A stretch of 64,000 nucleotides of DNA from Candidatus Dechloromonas phosphoritropha (GCA_016722705.1 JADKGN010000001.1:248001-312000); one strand, 5' to 3'; positions 45,865 to 55,186 are shown, counted from the stretch's first letter. Program-made: numbers and translations. Notes: generated by a model not told the origin, from the letters alone.

Positions 45865-48800
45865 TTACGCCGAGCTGCACTGCCTCTCCAACTTCACTTT
45901 TCTGCGCGGCGCCTCGCACCCGGAGGAACTGGTGGCGCAGGCTGTCGCACAGGGCTACACGGCGCTGGCACTGACCGATGAATGCTCGCTGGCCGGGGTC
46001 GTGCGGGCGCATCTGGCGACCAGGGAGGCCGGGCTGAAATTGATTGTCGGCAGCGAAATAAGCATCCCCCAAGGGGACTTGAGCCCTCGGCCGCGTAGCC
46101 TGGCGGGCGCGGTCGACGGCCTGAAACTTGTCTTTCTCGCGTGCAACCGCGAAGGCTACGGCAATCTGTCGGCACTGATCACGCTGGCCCGACGGCGGGC
46201 GGAGAAGGGCGCTTACGCGCTGCAACGCCATGACCTGAACGTGGTTTCGCCGAGCGGCGCCGTGCCCGACTGCCTGGTGTTGTGGGTACCGGGGGATTCG
46301 CCCTCGGCCGCGGACGGGCGCTGGCTGGCCGAACATTTTTCCGGTCGGGCCTGGATCGCCGTCGAACTGCACGCCGGGCCGGACGATGCCGCCCGGCTCG
46401 AAGCACTGCAGGCGCTGGGCGCGGCGAGCGGCCTGCCGCTGGTGGCGGCCGGTGACGTTCATATGCATGTCAAGGCGCGCCGGCCCGTGCAGGATGTGCT
46501 GACCGCCCTGCGCCTGAAGACGACGGTGTTCGACGCGGGCTATACGCTGTTCGCGAACGGCGAGCGTCACCTGCGCACCCGGCTGCGTCTGGCGCGCCTG
46601 TATCCGCCGGCCCTGCTGGGCGAAACGCTGAATGTTGCCGCGCGCTGCGCGTTTTCGCTCGACGAACTGCGCTACGAATACCCGGAGGAAATTATCCCCG
46701 CTGGCGAAACCCCCGCGTCATGGCTGCGCGCCGAGACCGGACGCGGCTTGTTGCGGCGCTACCCGGCGCGTGTGCCGGAAGGCGTTCGGGAACGCGTCGA
46801 GCACGAGTTGAAGCTGATCGCCGAGATGGCCTACGAGGCCTATTTCCTGACGGTATACGACATCGTCTGTTTTGCCCGCGAGCGTCAGATTCTCTGCCAG
46901 GGGCGCGGTTCGGCGGCCAATTCGGCGGTGTGCTACGCGCTCGGCATCACCGAGGTCGATCCGGCTCGCTCCTCGCTGCTATTCGAGCGTTTTATCTCGA
47001 AGGAACGCGGTGAGCCACCCGATATCGACGTCGATTTCGAGCACGAGCGGCGCGAGGAGGTGATCCAGTACATCTACGCCAAATACGGCCGCGAGCGGGC
47101 GGCGCTGGCCGCGGCGCTCATTACTTACCGGACCAAGGGCGCCTTGCGCGACGTCGGCCGCGTGCTTGGCTTCGGCATTGCCCAGATCAACGCGCTGACC
47201 GCTTCGCTGGCCTGGTGGGACAAGCGCGAGCAATTGCCGGAACGCTTTGCCGAACTCGGCCTCGATCCGGCATCGCCGCGCGTTGAAAAATGGCTGGCCA
47301 TCGCCGAAGCCCTGCGTGGTTTTCCGCGCCACCTGACCCAGCATGTCGGCGGCTTCGTCATTTCGCGCGGGCCGCTTTCAAGACTGGTGCCGGTCGAAAA
47401 TGCGGCGATGCCCGAACGCAGCGTGATCCAGTGGGACAAGGACGATCTCGATGCGATGGGGCTGATGAAGGTCGATATCCTGGCCCTTGGCATGTTGTCG
47501 GCGATCCGCAAGACACTGTCGATTTTGGGCGATTCTTGTGGTCGACCGTGGAAAATGCAGGACATTCCGCCCGAAGACCCGGCTACCTACGAAATGCTCC
47601 GCCACGCCGACAGCATGGGCGTCTTCCAGGTCGAATCGCGCGCCCAGATGGCCATGCTGCCGCGCCTCAAGCCGCGCAGCTTCTACGATCTGGTCGTCGA
47701 AGTCGCGCTGGTCCGCCCCGGGCCGATCCAGGGTGACATGGTGCATCCCTATTTGAAGCGGCGCCAGGGTCGGGAGCGTATCGAGAAAATCTCGCCGGCC
47801 GTCGATGCCGTGCTGGAGCGCACCTATGGTGTGCCGATCTTTCAGGAACAGGTCATGCGACTGGCCGTTGTCGCCGCCAATTTCACGCCCGGCGAGGCCG
47901 ACCAGTTGCGCCGCTCGATGGCCGCCTGGCGGCGCAAGGGCGGGCTGAAAGTCTTCGAGCAAAAGCTGCTCGCCGGCATGGCCGCCAACGGCCTGCCGGA
48001 AAGCTTCGCCCGGCGCATCATTGCGCAGATTCAGGGCTTCGGCGAATATGGCTTTCCGGAGAGTCATGCCGCCAGTTTCGCGCTGCTCGTCTATGCCTCG
48101 GCCTGGCTCAAGCGCCATCACCCGGCGGCCTTCCTGTGCGGTCTGCTGAACAGCCAGCCGATGGGCTTCTACTCGCCGTCGCTGCTGATCCAGGACGCCC
48201 GCCGTCATGGCGTGACGGTTTTGCCGCCGGATGTCACCGCCAGCGACTGGGACAGCCGGCTTGACGCCAGCGGTGCGGTGCGCCTCGGCCTGCGCGAGAT
48301 CAATGGCTTGACGAAATCGGCCGGTGAACGGATTGTTGCGGTCGACCGGAAAAATCGCCCGTTTTTTGATGTGGCCGACCTGGCTGCGCGTACCGGCTTG
48401 TCGCGCCGCGACCTCGACCTGCTGGCCGCGGCCGATGCCCTATGCAGCCTGGCCGGCCATCGCCGGCAGGCGGCGTGGGCGGCGAGTGTGGAAAAATCAG
48501 CGGCGGTGGTGCAGGGCGATCTCTTCGACGGCCTGCCGCCGGCCGAAACGGCGACCATTCTGCCGGAGCCGAACGAGGCCGAAAACCTGGTCGCCGACTA
48601 CCGCAGCCTGGGCCTGACCTTGCGTCCCCATCCGCTGACCCTGCTGCGTCCGCACCTCGCCGAACGCCGCTTTGTCACGGCGGCAGCGCTGAAGACGGCG
48701 GGCCAGCGCGCCCTGATCCGCACCGCCGGCATCGTCGTCGGCCGCCAGCGGCCGGGCACGGCGACCGGCATCGTCTTCGTCACGCTGGAAGATGAAACCG

Positions 48801-48991
48801 GGCTCGCCAACATCGTCGTCCATCCGCAACTGGTCGACAAGCAACGGCGTGAACTACTCGGTTCAAGCCTGCTCGGCGTCTACGGACAGTTACAGAAGGA
48901 AGGCGAGGTCGTGCATCTGATCGCCCGGCGGCTGGTCGACCTGTCCGCGTGGCTCGGCCCGCTGCAGACAAGCAGCCGGGACTTTCACTGA
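45848..48991 (+). CDS. dnaE2: Error-prone DNA polymerase DnaE2
   Basis: 1047 residues from ATG 45848, a C-family polymerase alpha subunit used in SOS translesion synthesis. An N-terminal PHP domain (YAELHCLSNFTFLRGASHPE) is followed by the polymerase core with QGRGSAANSAVCYALGIT and the catalytic acidic pair in PPDIDVDFEHERREEVIQYI, then DLVVEVALVRPGPIQGDMVH, the helix-hairpin-helix region and a C-terminal OB fold (GIVFVTLEDETGLANIVVHP). It is shorter than replicative DnaE, and the length fits DnaE2. It is last in the lexA operon. Confidence 0.95.
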   Translation: MVSLPDYAELHCLSNFTFLRGASHPEELVAQAVAQGYTALALTDECSLAGVVRAHLATREAGLKLIVGSEISIPQGDLSPRPRSLAGAVDGLKLVFLACNREGYGNLSALITLARRRAEKGAYALQRHDLNVVSPSGAVPDCLVLWVPGDSPSAADGRWLAEHFSGRAWIAVELHAGPDDAARLEALQALGAASGLPLVAAGDVHMHVKARRPVQDVLTALRLKTTVFDAGYTLFANGERHLRTRLRLARLYPPALLGETLNVAARCAFSLDELRYEYPEEIIPAGETPASWLRAETGRGLLRRYPARVPEGVRERVEHELKLIAEMAYEAYFLTVYDIVCFARERQILCQGRGSAANSAVCYALGITEVDPARSSLLFERFISKERGEPPDIDVDFEHERREEVIQYIYAKYGRERAALAAALITYRTKGALRDVGRVLGFGIAQINALTASLAWWDKREQLPERFAELGLDPASPRVEKWLAIAEALRGFPRHLTQHVGGFVISRGPLSRLVPVENAAMPERSVIQWDKDDLDAMGLMKVDILALGMLSAIRKTLSILGDSCGRPWKMQDIPPEDPATYEMLRHADSMGVFQVESRAQMAMLPRLKPRSFYDLVVEVALVRPGPIQGDMVHPYLKRRQGRERIEKISPAVDAVLERTYGVPIFQEQVMRLAVVAANFTPGEADQLRRSMAAWRRKGGLKVFEQKLLAGMAANGLPESFARRIIAQIQGFGEYGFPESHAASFALLVYASAWLKRHHPAAFLCGLLNSQPMGFYSPSLLIQDARRHGVTVLPPDVTASDWDSRLDASGAVRLGLREINGLTKSAGERIVAVDRKNRPFFDVADLAARTGLSRRDLDLLAAADALCSLAGHRRQAAWAASVEKSAAVVQGDLFDGLPPAETATILPEPNEAENLVADYRSLGLTLRPHPLTLLRPHLAERRFVTAAALKTAGQRALIRTAGIVVGRQRPGTATGIVFVTLEDETGLANIVVHPQLVDKQRRELLGSSLLGVYGQLQKEGEVVHLIARRLVDLSAWLGPLQTSSRDFH

Positions 48992-49337
48992 ACCCCTGGC
49001 GATAAAACCATCCGGCGACCAGGCACGGACGATGACCTGGCAGGGGCGGCATAAGCAGCCGGTATCCAATGCCAATTGACGACTTTGTTTAGCCAAATAT
49101 AGGCAAGGCCGAAGGTCAGCGCGGCGTTCTCCACGGCTGATCGCGGTGTGGCGAATGGCCGTATGCTGCCTGCTTTCTTTCGTCCACCCTGGTGCTGTCG
49201 ACTCGTGAATCGTGCTGTCCTAGGGTGTGTTGACAATCAATCCGATAGATGACCATGGCATTGATCGGCGAAATCCTCGTTTACAGTCAATGAGTTACAA
49301 GGAGGCTGTTCACAGAGGTTGATATAGGGTCATATCC
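48992..49337. other. 346-bp region between dnaE2 and the first IS4 element
   Basis: No gene recognised. From about 49220 (CCTAGGGTGTGTTGACAATC) the sequence may be the left end of the IS5-type element whose transposase starts at 50880, interrupted by the IS4 element at 49338; this is tentative. A minus-strand stretch around 49080-49160 reads like a protein tail but has no recognisable family. Confidence 0.35.
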
Positions 49338-50847
49338 GAATGGCACTTACTTAACGTTCAACTCTTTGATGCAAATGATGAAACAGGCTGGATCGACGCG
49401 TGATAAGTTGGCGTCGCCAAATACCCAACCCGCCCACGATGAGCCAGCCCAAATGCATCCTATCCGCAGTACACGCGCACAGCAACACCGAACGGTCAAG
49501 GCCCACGCTGCCCAGAGCGACGCCTATGCGTTTTTCAACCTGTTGATGGGGCCGGAATTGTTCGATGCCGTGGAATCTGAACTGCCGCCCCACCGAGAAA
49601 GGCAATATCCCCCGACGGAGACGTTGTCGATGTTTCTGGCCCAAGCGCTGAGCACCGATCGTTCCTGCCAGAAGGCAGTCAATGACCGTGCGGTCAAATG
49701 CCTGGTTGGCGGCCTGGTGCCGGGCAGCACCCACACGGGCGCCTATTGCCGGGCGCGAAAGCGCTTGCCTTTGAAGATGCTCAGTACACTGGCGTGCCAC
49801 GTGGGGCAAAGAGTCGCCACGCAGGCGCCGACAGCTTGGCATTGGCGGGGTCGTCCCGTCCGTCTGGTGGACGGGACGACCGTCGTAATGCCCGACACCT
49901 CAGACAATCAGGTCGTCTACCCGCAACCGACGAGCCAGAAGCCGGGGCTGGGTTTCCCGCAGTGCCGGATCGTTGGGCTCGTTTGTTTGGGTAGCGGGGC
50001 GGTCCTCAATGCCGCGACCGGCTCCTGTCGGGGCAAGGGCAGCGATGAGCAGTCGTTGCTGCGTTCGGTATTCGATTCTCTGGAGCAGGGTGATTTACTG
50101 TTGGGCGACGCCTTCTACGCCACCTATTTTCTCCTCTGCTCATTGCGCGAGCGGTGCATTGATGCGGTGTTTGAACAAAATGGCGCGCGGCAACGCACCA
50201 CCGATTTTTGCCGAGGTCGGCAGTTGGGGCAGTGCGATCATCTGATCGTGCTGCCAAAACCCGTCAGCAAACCCGACTGGATGCCTCAGGCCGACTACGA
50301 TCAGGCCCCCGAGAGTCTGACCGTACGCGAGCTTCGGGTCGGCGGCAAGACACGGGTGACGACATTGCTTTGCCCAAAACAAACCGACAAGACTGCCTTG
50401 AAATCGCTCTATCGGGATCGCTGGCACGTTGAACTCGATCTGCGCAACATCAAGACCACGCTCGGCATGGAACGACTGAGTTGCCTGACGCCTGCGATGG
50501 CGATCAAGGAAATCTGGGTCTATCTCCTCGCCTACAATCTGATTCGGTTAATGATGGCTCAGGCTGCAATGCTCTCCCACAGATTGCCGCGCCAACTGAG
50601 CTTCAAGCATACCGTGCAAATCTGGCTCGCCTGGGCACCCTTTGCGAGCCGCAGCCATCACAACATACACAGCGAACTATTCGTTTTAATCGCCCAACAA
50701 CAGGTCGGTAACCGACCGGGCCGGATCGAGCCTCGCGCCGTCAAACGACGACCTAAACCCTATCCAATGCTCACCAAACCACGTAATCTCGCCAAAGCTA
50801 TCGTCATGAAAAATGGACATCCCAAAAAGCTTAAGTAAGTGCCATTC
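49338..50847 (+). mobile_element. Complete IS4-family insertion sequence (1510 bp)
   Basis: Perfect 17-bp terminal inverted repeats GAATGGCACTTACTTAA (49338-49354) and TTAAGTAAGTGCCATTC (50831-50847). They are flanked by an 11-bp direct repeat GGGTCATATCC (49327-49337 and 50848-50858), the target duplication. One transposase gene fills the element. Intact ends, identical duplications and an uninterrupted ORF indicate a recent insertion. The target was DNA just upstream of an IS5/IS427-type transposase. Confidence 0.93.
49369..50838 (+). CDS. IS4-family transposase
   Basis: 489 residues from ATG 49369 (a TTG lies three bases earlier). DDE transposase with the first Asp in RPVRLVDGTTVVMPDTSDNQ, second Asp in EQGDLLLGDAFYATYFLLCS and the YREK-like region LYRDRWHVELDLRNIKTTLG with the catalytic Glu. 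C-terminal helices (IKEIWVYLLAYNLIRLMMAQ) are normal. All catalytic pieces appear intact, so the element may be active. The stop codon overlaps the right inverted repeat. Confidence 0.92.
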   Translation: MQMMKQAGSTRDKLASPNTQPAHDEPAQMHPIRSTRAQQHRTVKAHAAQSDAYAFFNLLMGPELFDAVESELPPHRERQYPPTETLSMFLAQALSTDRSCQKAVNDRAVKCLVGGLVPGSTHTGAYCRARKRLPLKMLSTLACHVGQRVATQAPTAWHWRGRPVRLVDGTTVVMPDTSDNQVVYPQPTSQKPGLGFPQCRIVGLVCLGSGAVLNAATGSCRGKGSDEQSLLRSVFDSLEQGDLLLGDAFYATYFLLCSLRERCIDAVFEQNGARQRTTDFCRGRQLGQCDHLIVLPKPVSKPDWMPQADYDQAPESLTVRELRVGGKTRVTTLLCPKQTDKTALKSLYRDRWHVELDLRNIKTTLGMERLSCLTPAMAIKEIWVYLLAYNLIRLMMAQAAMLSHRLPRQLSFKHTVQIWLAWAPFASRSHHNIHSELFVLIAQQQVGNRPGRIEPRAVKRRPKPYPMLTKPRNLAKAIVMKNGHPKKLK

Positions 50848-50879
50848 GGGTCATATCCTGACTTTTGGGTGGCGTCAGG

Positions 50880-51252
50880 ATGATGGTACGTTTGTGGTTG
50901 CGTGATGATCAGTTTGAGCGGATAGCGTCCCTGTTGCCGGGTAAAGCCAGCGACCCGGGGTGCACGGCGGCCGATAATCGACAGTTCGTTGAAGCGGTTT
51001 TGTGGATTGCTCGCACGGGTAGTCCGTGGCGTGACCTGCCATGCCCATTCGGGCCGTGGAATAGTGTCTATCAACGATTTGCTCGCTGGTCGCGGCGTGG
51101 TGTCTGGCATCGCATCTTCAGCCAGTTGGCGCAGGACGCAGATTTCGAAGAGGTGTTCATCGACAGCACCATCGTTCGCGCCCATCAACATGCCGCCGGT
51201 GCACCAAAAAAAACGGTGGCCAGGCGCTTGGGCGATCACGGGGCGGACTGAG
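50880..51252 (+). pseudogene. IS5-family (IS427-type) transposase: OrfA plus truncated OrfB
   Basis: OrfA starts at ATG 50880: LWLRDDQFERIASLLPGKAS, WIARTGSPWRDLPCPFGPWN, VFIDSTIVRAHQHAAGAPKK, and would stop at 51249-51251. An A8 run (51206-51213) is the expected -1 slippage site. In the -1 frame the protein continues NGGQALGRSRGGLST, the normal start of OrfB, but homology ends at about 51252, where tyrosine-recombinase sequence begins. The rest of OrfB, including the second catalytic Asp and the Glu, is lost. The IS4 element sits 21 bases before the ATG and separates it from its left end. Confidence 0.78.
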
Positions 51253-51804
51253 CACTTCCTCGACTCGGTAGGCAGTCTCAAGCATCGAACGCTTCTGACG
51301 GCCGCCTATGCGGCTGGCCTGCGCGTCTCCGAAGCCACTCACCTCAAGGTGACGGATATCGACAGCCAGCGAATGATGCTCCGGGTCGCCCAAGGGAAGG
51401 GACAGAAGGACCGCTATGTGATGCTCTCGCCGCGACTGCTCGAGACCTTGCGGCTGTATTGGAAAGCCGAGCACCCGAGGCTGTGGCTGTTTCCGGGCGA
51501 TCTGCCAGGTCAGCCGATCACCCGCGGTGCTGTCACGCTGGCCTGCCAGAAAGCCCACCGCGCATCGGGCATCGCCAAGCCGATTACTGCTCACTCGCTG
51601 CGTCACGCCTTCGCCACGCACCTGCTTGAGTCCGGCACCGATGTTCGCACCATTCAACTCCTCCTCGGGCACCGCAGTCTGGCCACTACGTCGCGCTACC
51701 TGAAGGTGGCGGCCAGTACCGTGTGTGCCACGACCAGTCCCTTTGACCTGTTGCCCAAAGTGGAACCTCCGCCCCTGACACCGACACCGCCTGCTCATTT
51801 CTGA
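51253..51804 (+). pseudogene. Tyrosine recombinase (IS91-associated type), catalytic half only
   Basis: About 183 residues of the catalytic domain: LKHRTLLTAAYAAGLRVSEA (first Arg), VAQGKGQKDRYVMLSP (beta-hairpin Lys), AHSLRHAFATHLLESGTD (HxxR), LLLGHRSLATTSRYLKVAAS (His and nucleophile Tyr). The N-terminal SAM-like domain is missing; homology begins exactly where the IS427-type OrfB is cut. No start codon of its own is evident, so it is probably not expressed. Phage-type integrases of this kind commonly precede IS91-family transposases, as here. Confidence 0.75.
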
Positions 51805-51812
51805 GGCGGGCG

Positions 51813-53012
51813 TTGCGTGCCATCGGGCTCGAACTGGCGGACATCTTTCGCCAAACCGGGCCCCGTTTCCGCGAGGACCACGCTGACGCGCTCAGTCGCG
51901 GGCAGCGCCGCGTCATGAGCGCGGTCGAGCGCTGCCGCACCGCCGCTCTCGGCGGACACGTGGAGCAGTGTGACGCCTGTGGTCACCTGCGCATTGCCTT
52001 CAACAGTTGCCGCAATCGGCACTGCCCGAAGTGTCAGTCCCTGGTGCGTGCGCAGTGGCTGGATGATCGCCACGCCGATCTCCTGCCTGCGGATTATTTC
52101 CACGTCGTCTTTACGTTGCCAGAGGAGATTGCAGCGATCGCGTATCAGAACAAGGCTGTGGTCTATGACATCCTGTTCCATGCAACTGCCGAGACCTTGC
52201 GCACGATCGCGGTGGATCCCAAGCACCTCGGTGCCGAGATCGGCTTCATCGCGATCCTGCACACCTGGGGTCAGAATCTGCTGCATCACCCACATCTGCA
52301 TTGTGTGGTGCCGGGCGGCGGCTTGAGTGCCGATGGTGAGCGCTGGATCGCCTGCCGTCCGGGGTTCTTTCTGCCGGTGCGGGTGCTCTCGCGGCTCTTT
52401 CGCCGGTTGTTTCTGGCGCAGTTACAGGCCGCCTTTGACGCCGGGCACCTACGCTTCTTCAACACTCTCGAACCGCTTCAGGTTCCACGTACGTTCGCCC
52501 ACTATCTGGCGCCTGCGCGAAAGGTCGAGTGGGTGGTCTACGCCAAGCCGCCGTTTGGCGGTCCTCAGCATGTCCTCGAGTATCTGGGTCGCTACACCCA
52601 CCGGGTGGCCATCTCGAATAATCGGCTGCTCGACTTTGGCGATGGCCAGGTTCGCTTTCGCTGGAAGGATTACCGCCATGAGTCGCGTCCGAAAGTGATG
52701 TGTCTGGATGACCAGGAGTTCATCCGCCGCTTCCTGCTACATGTTTTACCGGACGGGTTTCAACGGATTCGGCATTACGGCTTCCTGGCCAACCGCCACC
52801 GCGCGGCCAAGCTGGCCCTCTGCCGGCAGTTGCTCGCCGAACCCACACCCGTGGTCGAGATTCCTGATGTACCGCTCGACTACCGTGACCACTACCAGTT
52901 GCTGACCGGCAACTCGCTGCGTGACTGCCCAAAGTGCGGACGTGGCCACATGCTTCGCATTGAAACCTTCCTGCCCGGCACCCTGCCGCGCGGACCACCT
53001 CGTCATGGCTGA
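51813..53012 (+). CDS. IS91-family (HUH) transposase
   Basis: 399 residues from TTG 51813. N-terminal zinc-binding domain CDACGHLRIAFNSCRNRHCP with KCQS, the HUH motif in HHPHLHCVVPGGG, and the tyrosine region YLGRYTHRVAISNNRLLDFG. These proteins move IS91-type elements by rolling-circle transposition. It lies 8 bases after the truncated recombinase. The protein looks complete. I could not define the oriIS and terIS ends of the element. Confidence 0.88.
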   Translation: MRAIGLELADIFRQTGPRFREDHADALSRGQRRVMSAVERCRTAALGGHVEQCDACGHLRIAFNSCRNRHCPKCQSLVRAQWLDDRHADLLPADYFHVVFTLPEEIAAIAYQNKAVVYDILFHATAETLRTIAVDPKHLGAEIGFIAILHTWGQNLLHHPHLHCVVPGGGLSADGERWIACRPGFFLPVRVLSRLFRRLFLAQLQAAFDAGHLRFFNTLEPLQVPRTFAHYLAPARKVEWVVYAKPPFGGPQHVLEYLGRYTHRVAISNNRLLDFGDGQVRFRWKDYRHESRPKVMCLDDQEFIRRFLLHVLPDGFQRIRHYGFLANRHRAAKLALCRQLLAEPTPVVEIPDVPLDYRDHYQLLTGNSLRDCPKCGRGHMLRIETFLPGTLPRGPPRHG

Positions 53013-53384
53013 TGGTCTCGACTTTACTCACTCTCAAAAAGGCGTTGCGAGTTTCCCCGGCAGCCATCGGGCATCCTATTGCCAGAGCGGACATGCGCCG
53101 CCGAAATGCCCTCTTGCCTTGGCTGGGCTATCCATCAAAGCGCTGCACCCAACCGCCCGAGATCGAGCATGCGCACAGGAAATGCATTCTTGTGCCTATG
53201 CGGCGCGCTTCTCGCGGTTGCCAATCTCGCGCACCAACAATACCGTTCTGATTCAAACCCCATAGCTCCACCGCCTGCGCGGGCGGTTCAGTACAACAGG
53301 ATTTTTAGCCTACCGGTCGCGGTGGTGGCGCTACACCTCCTACCAACCTCGGCACGCCGCGCCCGCCAAGCTAAAAACCCTCTG
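53013..53384. other. 372-bp non-coding DNA after the IS91-type transposase
   Basis: No gene recognised. The stretch contains a 6-bp stem ACCGCC/GGCGGT with loop TGCGCG (53270-53287), which could belong to the IS91 terminus, but a defined end is not visible. It runs up to the 32-bp inverted repeat at 53385. Confidence 0.4.
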
Positions 53385-53416
53385 CACTATGCACAGTTTG
53401 AAACTATGCACAGTTG
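53385..53416 (+). repeat. Left 32-bp terminal inverted repeat
   Basis: Two 16-base halves, CACTATGCACAGTTTG and AAACTATGCACAGTTG, both containing ACTATGCACAGTT. Exact reverse complement of 56679-56710. Confidence 0.95.
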
Positions 53417-53468
53417 CCTCGGGATTCGCAACGCTGGCCGCTGTTGAAGCCGGCGCTGGTGCACATAG

Positions 53469-54482
53469 TTACAGCGTCTGGAGGAATCGCATGAGTAGGT
53501 CAGGCGCCTTGAAACGACGGATCATCGTGTCAGGCGCCTCCAACCTCGCGAGTGCTTTCTCCTTCATCGCCAGGTCGGCCTCGACATTACGGTGTGTTGT
53601 AGTGGTGCTTTCGTGCCCCAGCCACAGCGCGATCACATTGAACGGAACCCCTGATTGCAACAGATGCATGGCTGTCGTATGCCGAATTATGTGCGGCGAA
53701 ATGCGCTTCTTCACGATGCTCGGCGCTTGATTGGTGGCGCGCGCGACGGCAAGCTCAAGGCGCTGAACAACATTTGATCGCGACATCGCATGTCCTTCGC
53801 GGTTCGGCAGCAAGGGTTCCTCACCACGTAACGCCGGGTTTAGTCGAAGCCAGGCACGAACCTCTGTGACCGTGGTATGCCAGAGAGGAACCGATCGCTG
53901 TTTGCGCCCCTTACCGTGCAGATGCACGCATGCGCCACCGTCAAGGACGACGTCCGTAACACGTACGCCAATGATCTCGGAGACCCGGGCGCCGGTGTTG
54001 TAGAGCATGGCCAAGAGCAGATGGTCGCGCTGAGAGGTCCAGGTTTCCCCGGGTTGCCCCAAGACTGCGAGCATCTCCTCGCGCGTGAGGAAGCCGAGCA
54101 TGGGGCGCTCGAACCGCTTCATCGGAACTGCAAGCGCTCGCTCGACCACGTGCAGCGAAGCCACGTCACGTCGGCCGGCGAATTTCAGAAACGCCCGTAG
54201 AGCCGTCAGTCGAAGATTCCGGCTACGCACGGCGTTATGTCGCTCGCGTTCCAGATGATCCAGAAACGCCAGGATTAGATCCGGCTGAATGTCATTGAGT
54301 TTCAGGCTCGTCGCCGCCCTCTTCAAACGCTGACTGGAGAAGTCCAGGAACAGCATGAGCGCATCGCGATAGCAGGCCACCGTACGCGGACTGACTGCAC
54401 GTTGTGTGACCAGATACTCGGTGAAGAACTGCTGAACCAGAGAGGCAAACGATGGCGGCCTCGGTGCAATGGCTTTACGCAT
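53469..54482 (-). CDS. Tyrosine recombinase with the catalytic Tyr replaced by Asn
   Basis: 337 residues from ATG 54482. Core-binding domain (about 10-105, FTEYLVTQRAVSPRTVACYR), catalytic domain with Arg166 (YNTGARVSEIIGV), His264 and Arg267 (SPHIIRHTTAMHLLQSG) and His290 (ALWLGHESTTTTH). The nucleophile position reads RNVEADLAMKEKAL, where family members have RYVEADL-like sequence. The codon at 53586-53588 (minus strand) is AAT instead of TAT, so strand cleavage should be lost. It overlaps the preceding recombinase fragment by 8 bases. Confidence 0.82.
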   Translation of the reverse strand: MRKAIAPRPPSFASLVQQFFTEYLVTQRAVSPRTVACYRDALMLFLDFSSQRLKRAATSLKLNDIQPDLILAFLDHLERERHNAVRSRNLRLTALRAFLKFAGRRDVASLHVVERALAVPMKRFERPMLGFLTREEMLAVLGQPGETWTSQRDHLLLAMLYNTGARVSEIIGVRVTDVVLDGGACVHLHGKGRKQRSVPLWHTTVTEVRAWLRLNPALRGEEPLLPNREGHAMSRSNVVQRLELAVARATNQAPSIVKKRISPHIIRHTTAMHLLQSGVPFNVIALWLGHESTTTTHRNVEADLAMKEKALARLEAPDTMIRRFKAPDLLMRFLQTL

Positions 54483-55158
54483 CGGGCACCTCCCTCTGAT
54501 GCATGTAGGACTCGAATCGTCCTGCGGCGAGCGCCATCAACTCCGGCACTGCCGAGAGATACCCGTGCAATGCCGACACCACCGTGCCGGCCGTTGCCGG
54601 CTTGCTGTAAAGCTTGGCTTGTTGTGCGAAGAACCGACGAACATGGTCGGGCTTGATCGCGGCAATGTCGATGGCACCGTCGCCGAAGCGGGAGACCAGC
54701 AACCTGCCTACGATGCGTAAGGCGATGATCCGGGTCTTGGGTGCCAGGCCGCGCACGTGATCCATGTACGTGTTGTAGCGCACCAGTTCCTCATCTACCG
54801 GCGTCGACTTCACCGTTGGTTGCGCAACGGCGCCACGAGCACGCAGCACGACGAGAAGATGTCCCAGCGCGGCGCTCAGACTGCGACGATCACTACAAAT
54901 CGGACCGGTGCATCGGCATTCAGGAAGATGCCTGTCAAGGAATTCGGCAACGACTGGTTCGTCAATGCGCCGGACCTGCAGACGTCGGCTACGCGTCCAT
55001 TGGGCGAAGTGGGCAATGCTGCGCATGCAACTGCTGAACGTGTTCGCCGCGTACCCACGCTCAGTCAGGTACTGCTTGTACGCATCAATGTGAGGCGCGA
55101 AAGGGCCCTCGACAAGCCAGTCGATACGGTTGAATCGTGATGATTGGGTGTTTCCCAT
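54475..55158 (-). pseudogene. Tyrosine recombinase lacking its catalytic domain
   Basis: 227 residues from ATG 55158 (GGAGACCACC upstream). Two stretches resemble SAM-like core-binding repeats: FAPHIDAYKQYLTERGYAAN and YNTYMDHVRGLAPKTRIIAL, ending in VRRFFAQQAKLYSKPATAGT then VVSALHGYL. After that, where the R...HxxR...H...Y domain should follow, only a 25-residue tail (SAVPELMALAAGRFESYMHQ) remains before the stop. An internal deletion is the simplest explanation. It could still bind the terminal repeats. The second IS4 element is inserted 28 bases upstream of its ATG. Confidence 0.65.
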
Positions 55159-55186
55159 GGTGGTCTCCTGAAGTGGAGCCACCACT

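Noticed and set aside
48985..49236. Minus-strand frame reading like a protein tail (FATPRSAVENAALTFGLAYI)
   Set aside because: I considered a transposase remnant but could not match it to a family; too weak to annotate.
53385..53416. Repeated ACTATGCACAGTT as a possible CRISPR or iteron array
   Set aside because: Only two copies per end with no spacers and a mirror copy 3.3 kb away; terminal inverted repeats explain it.
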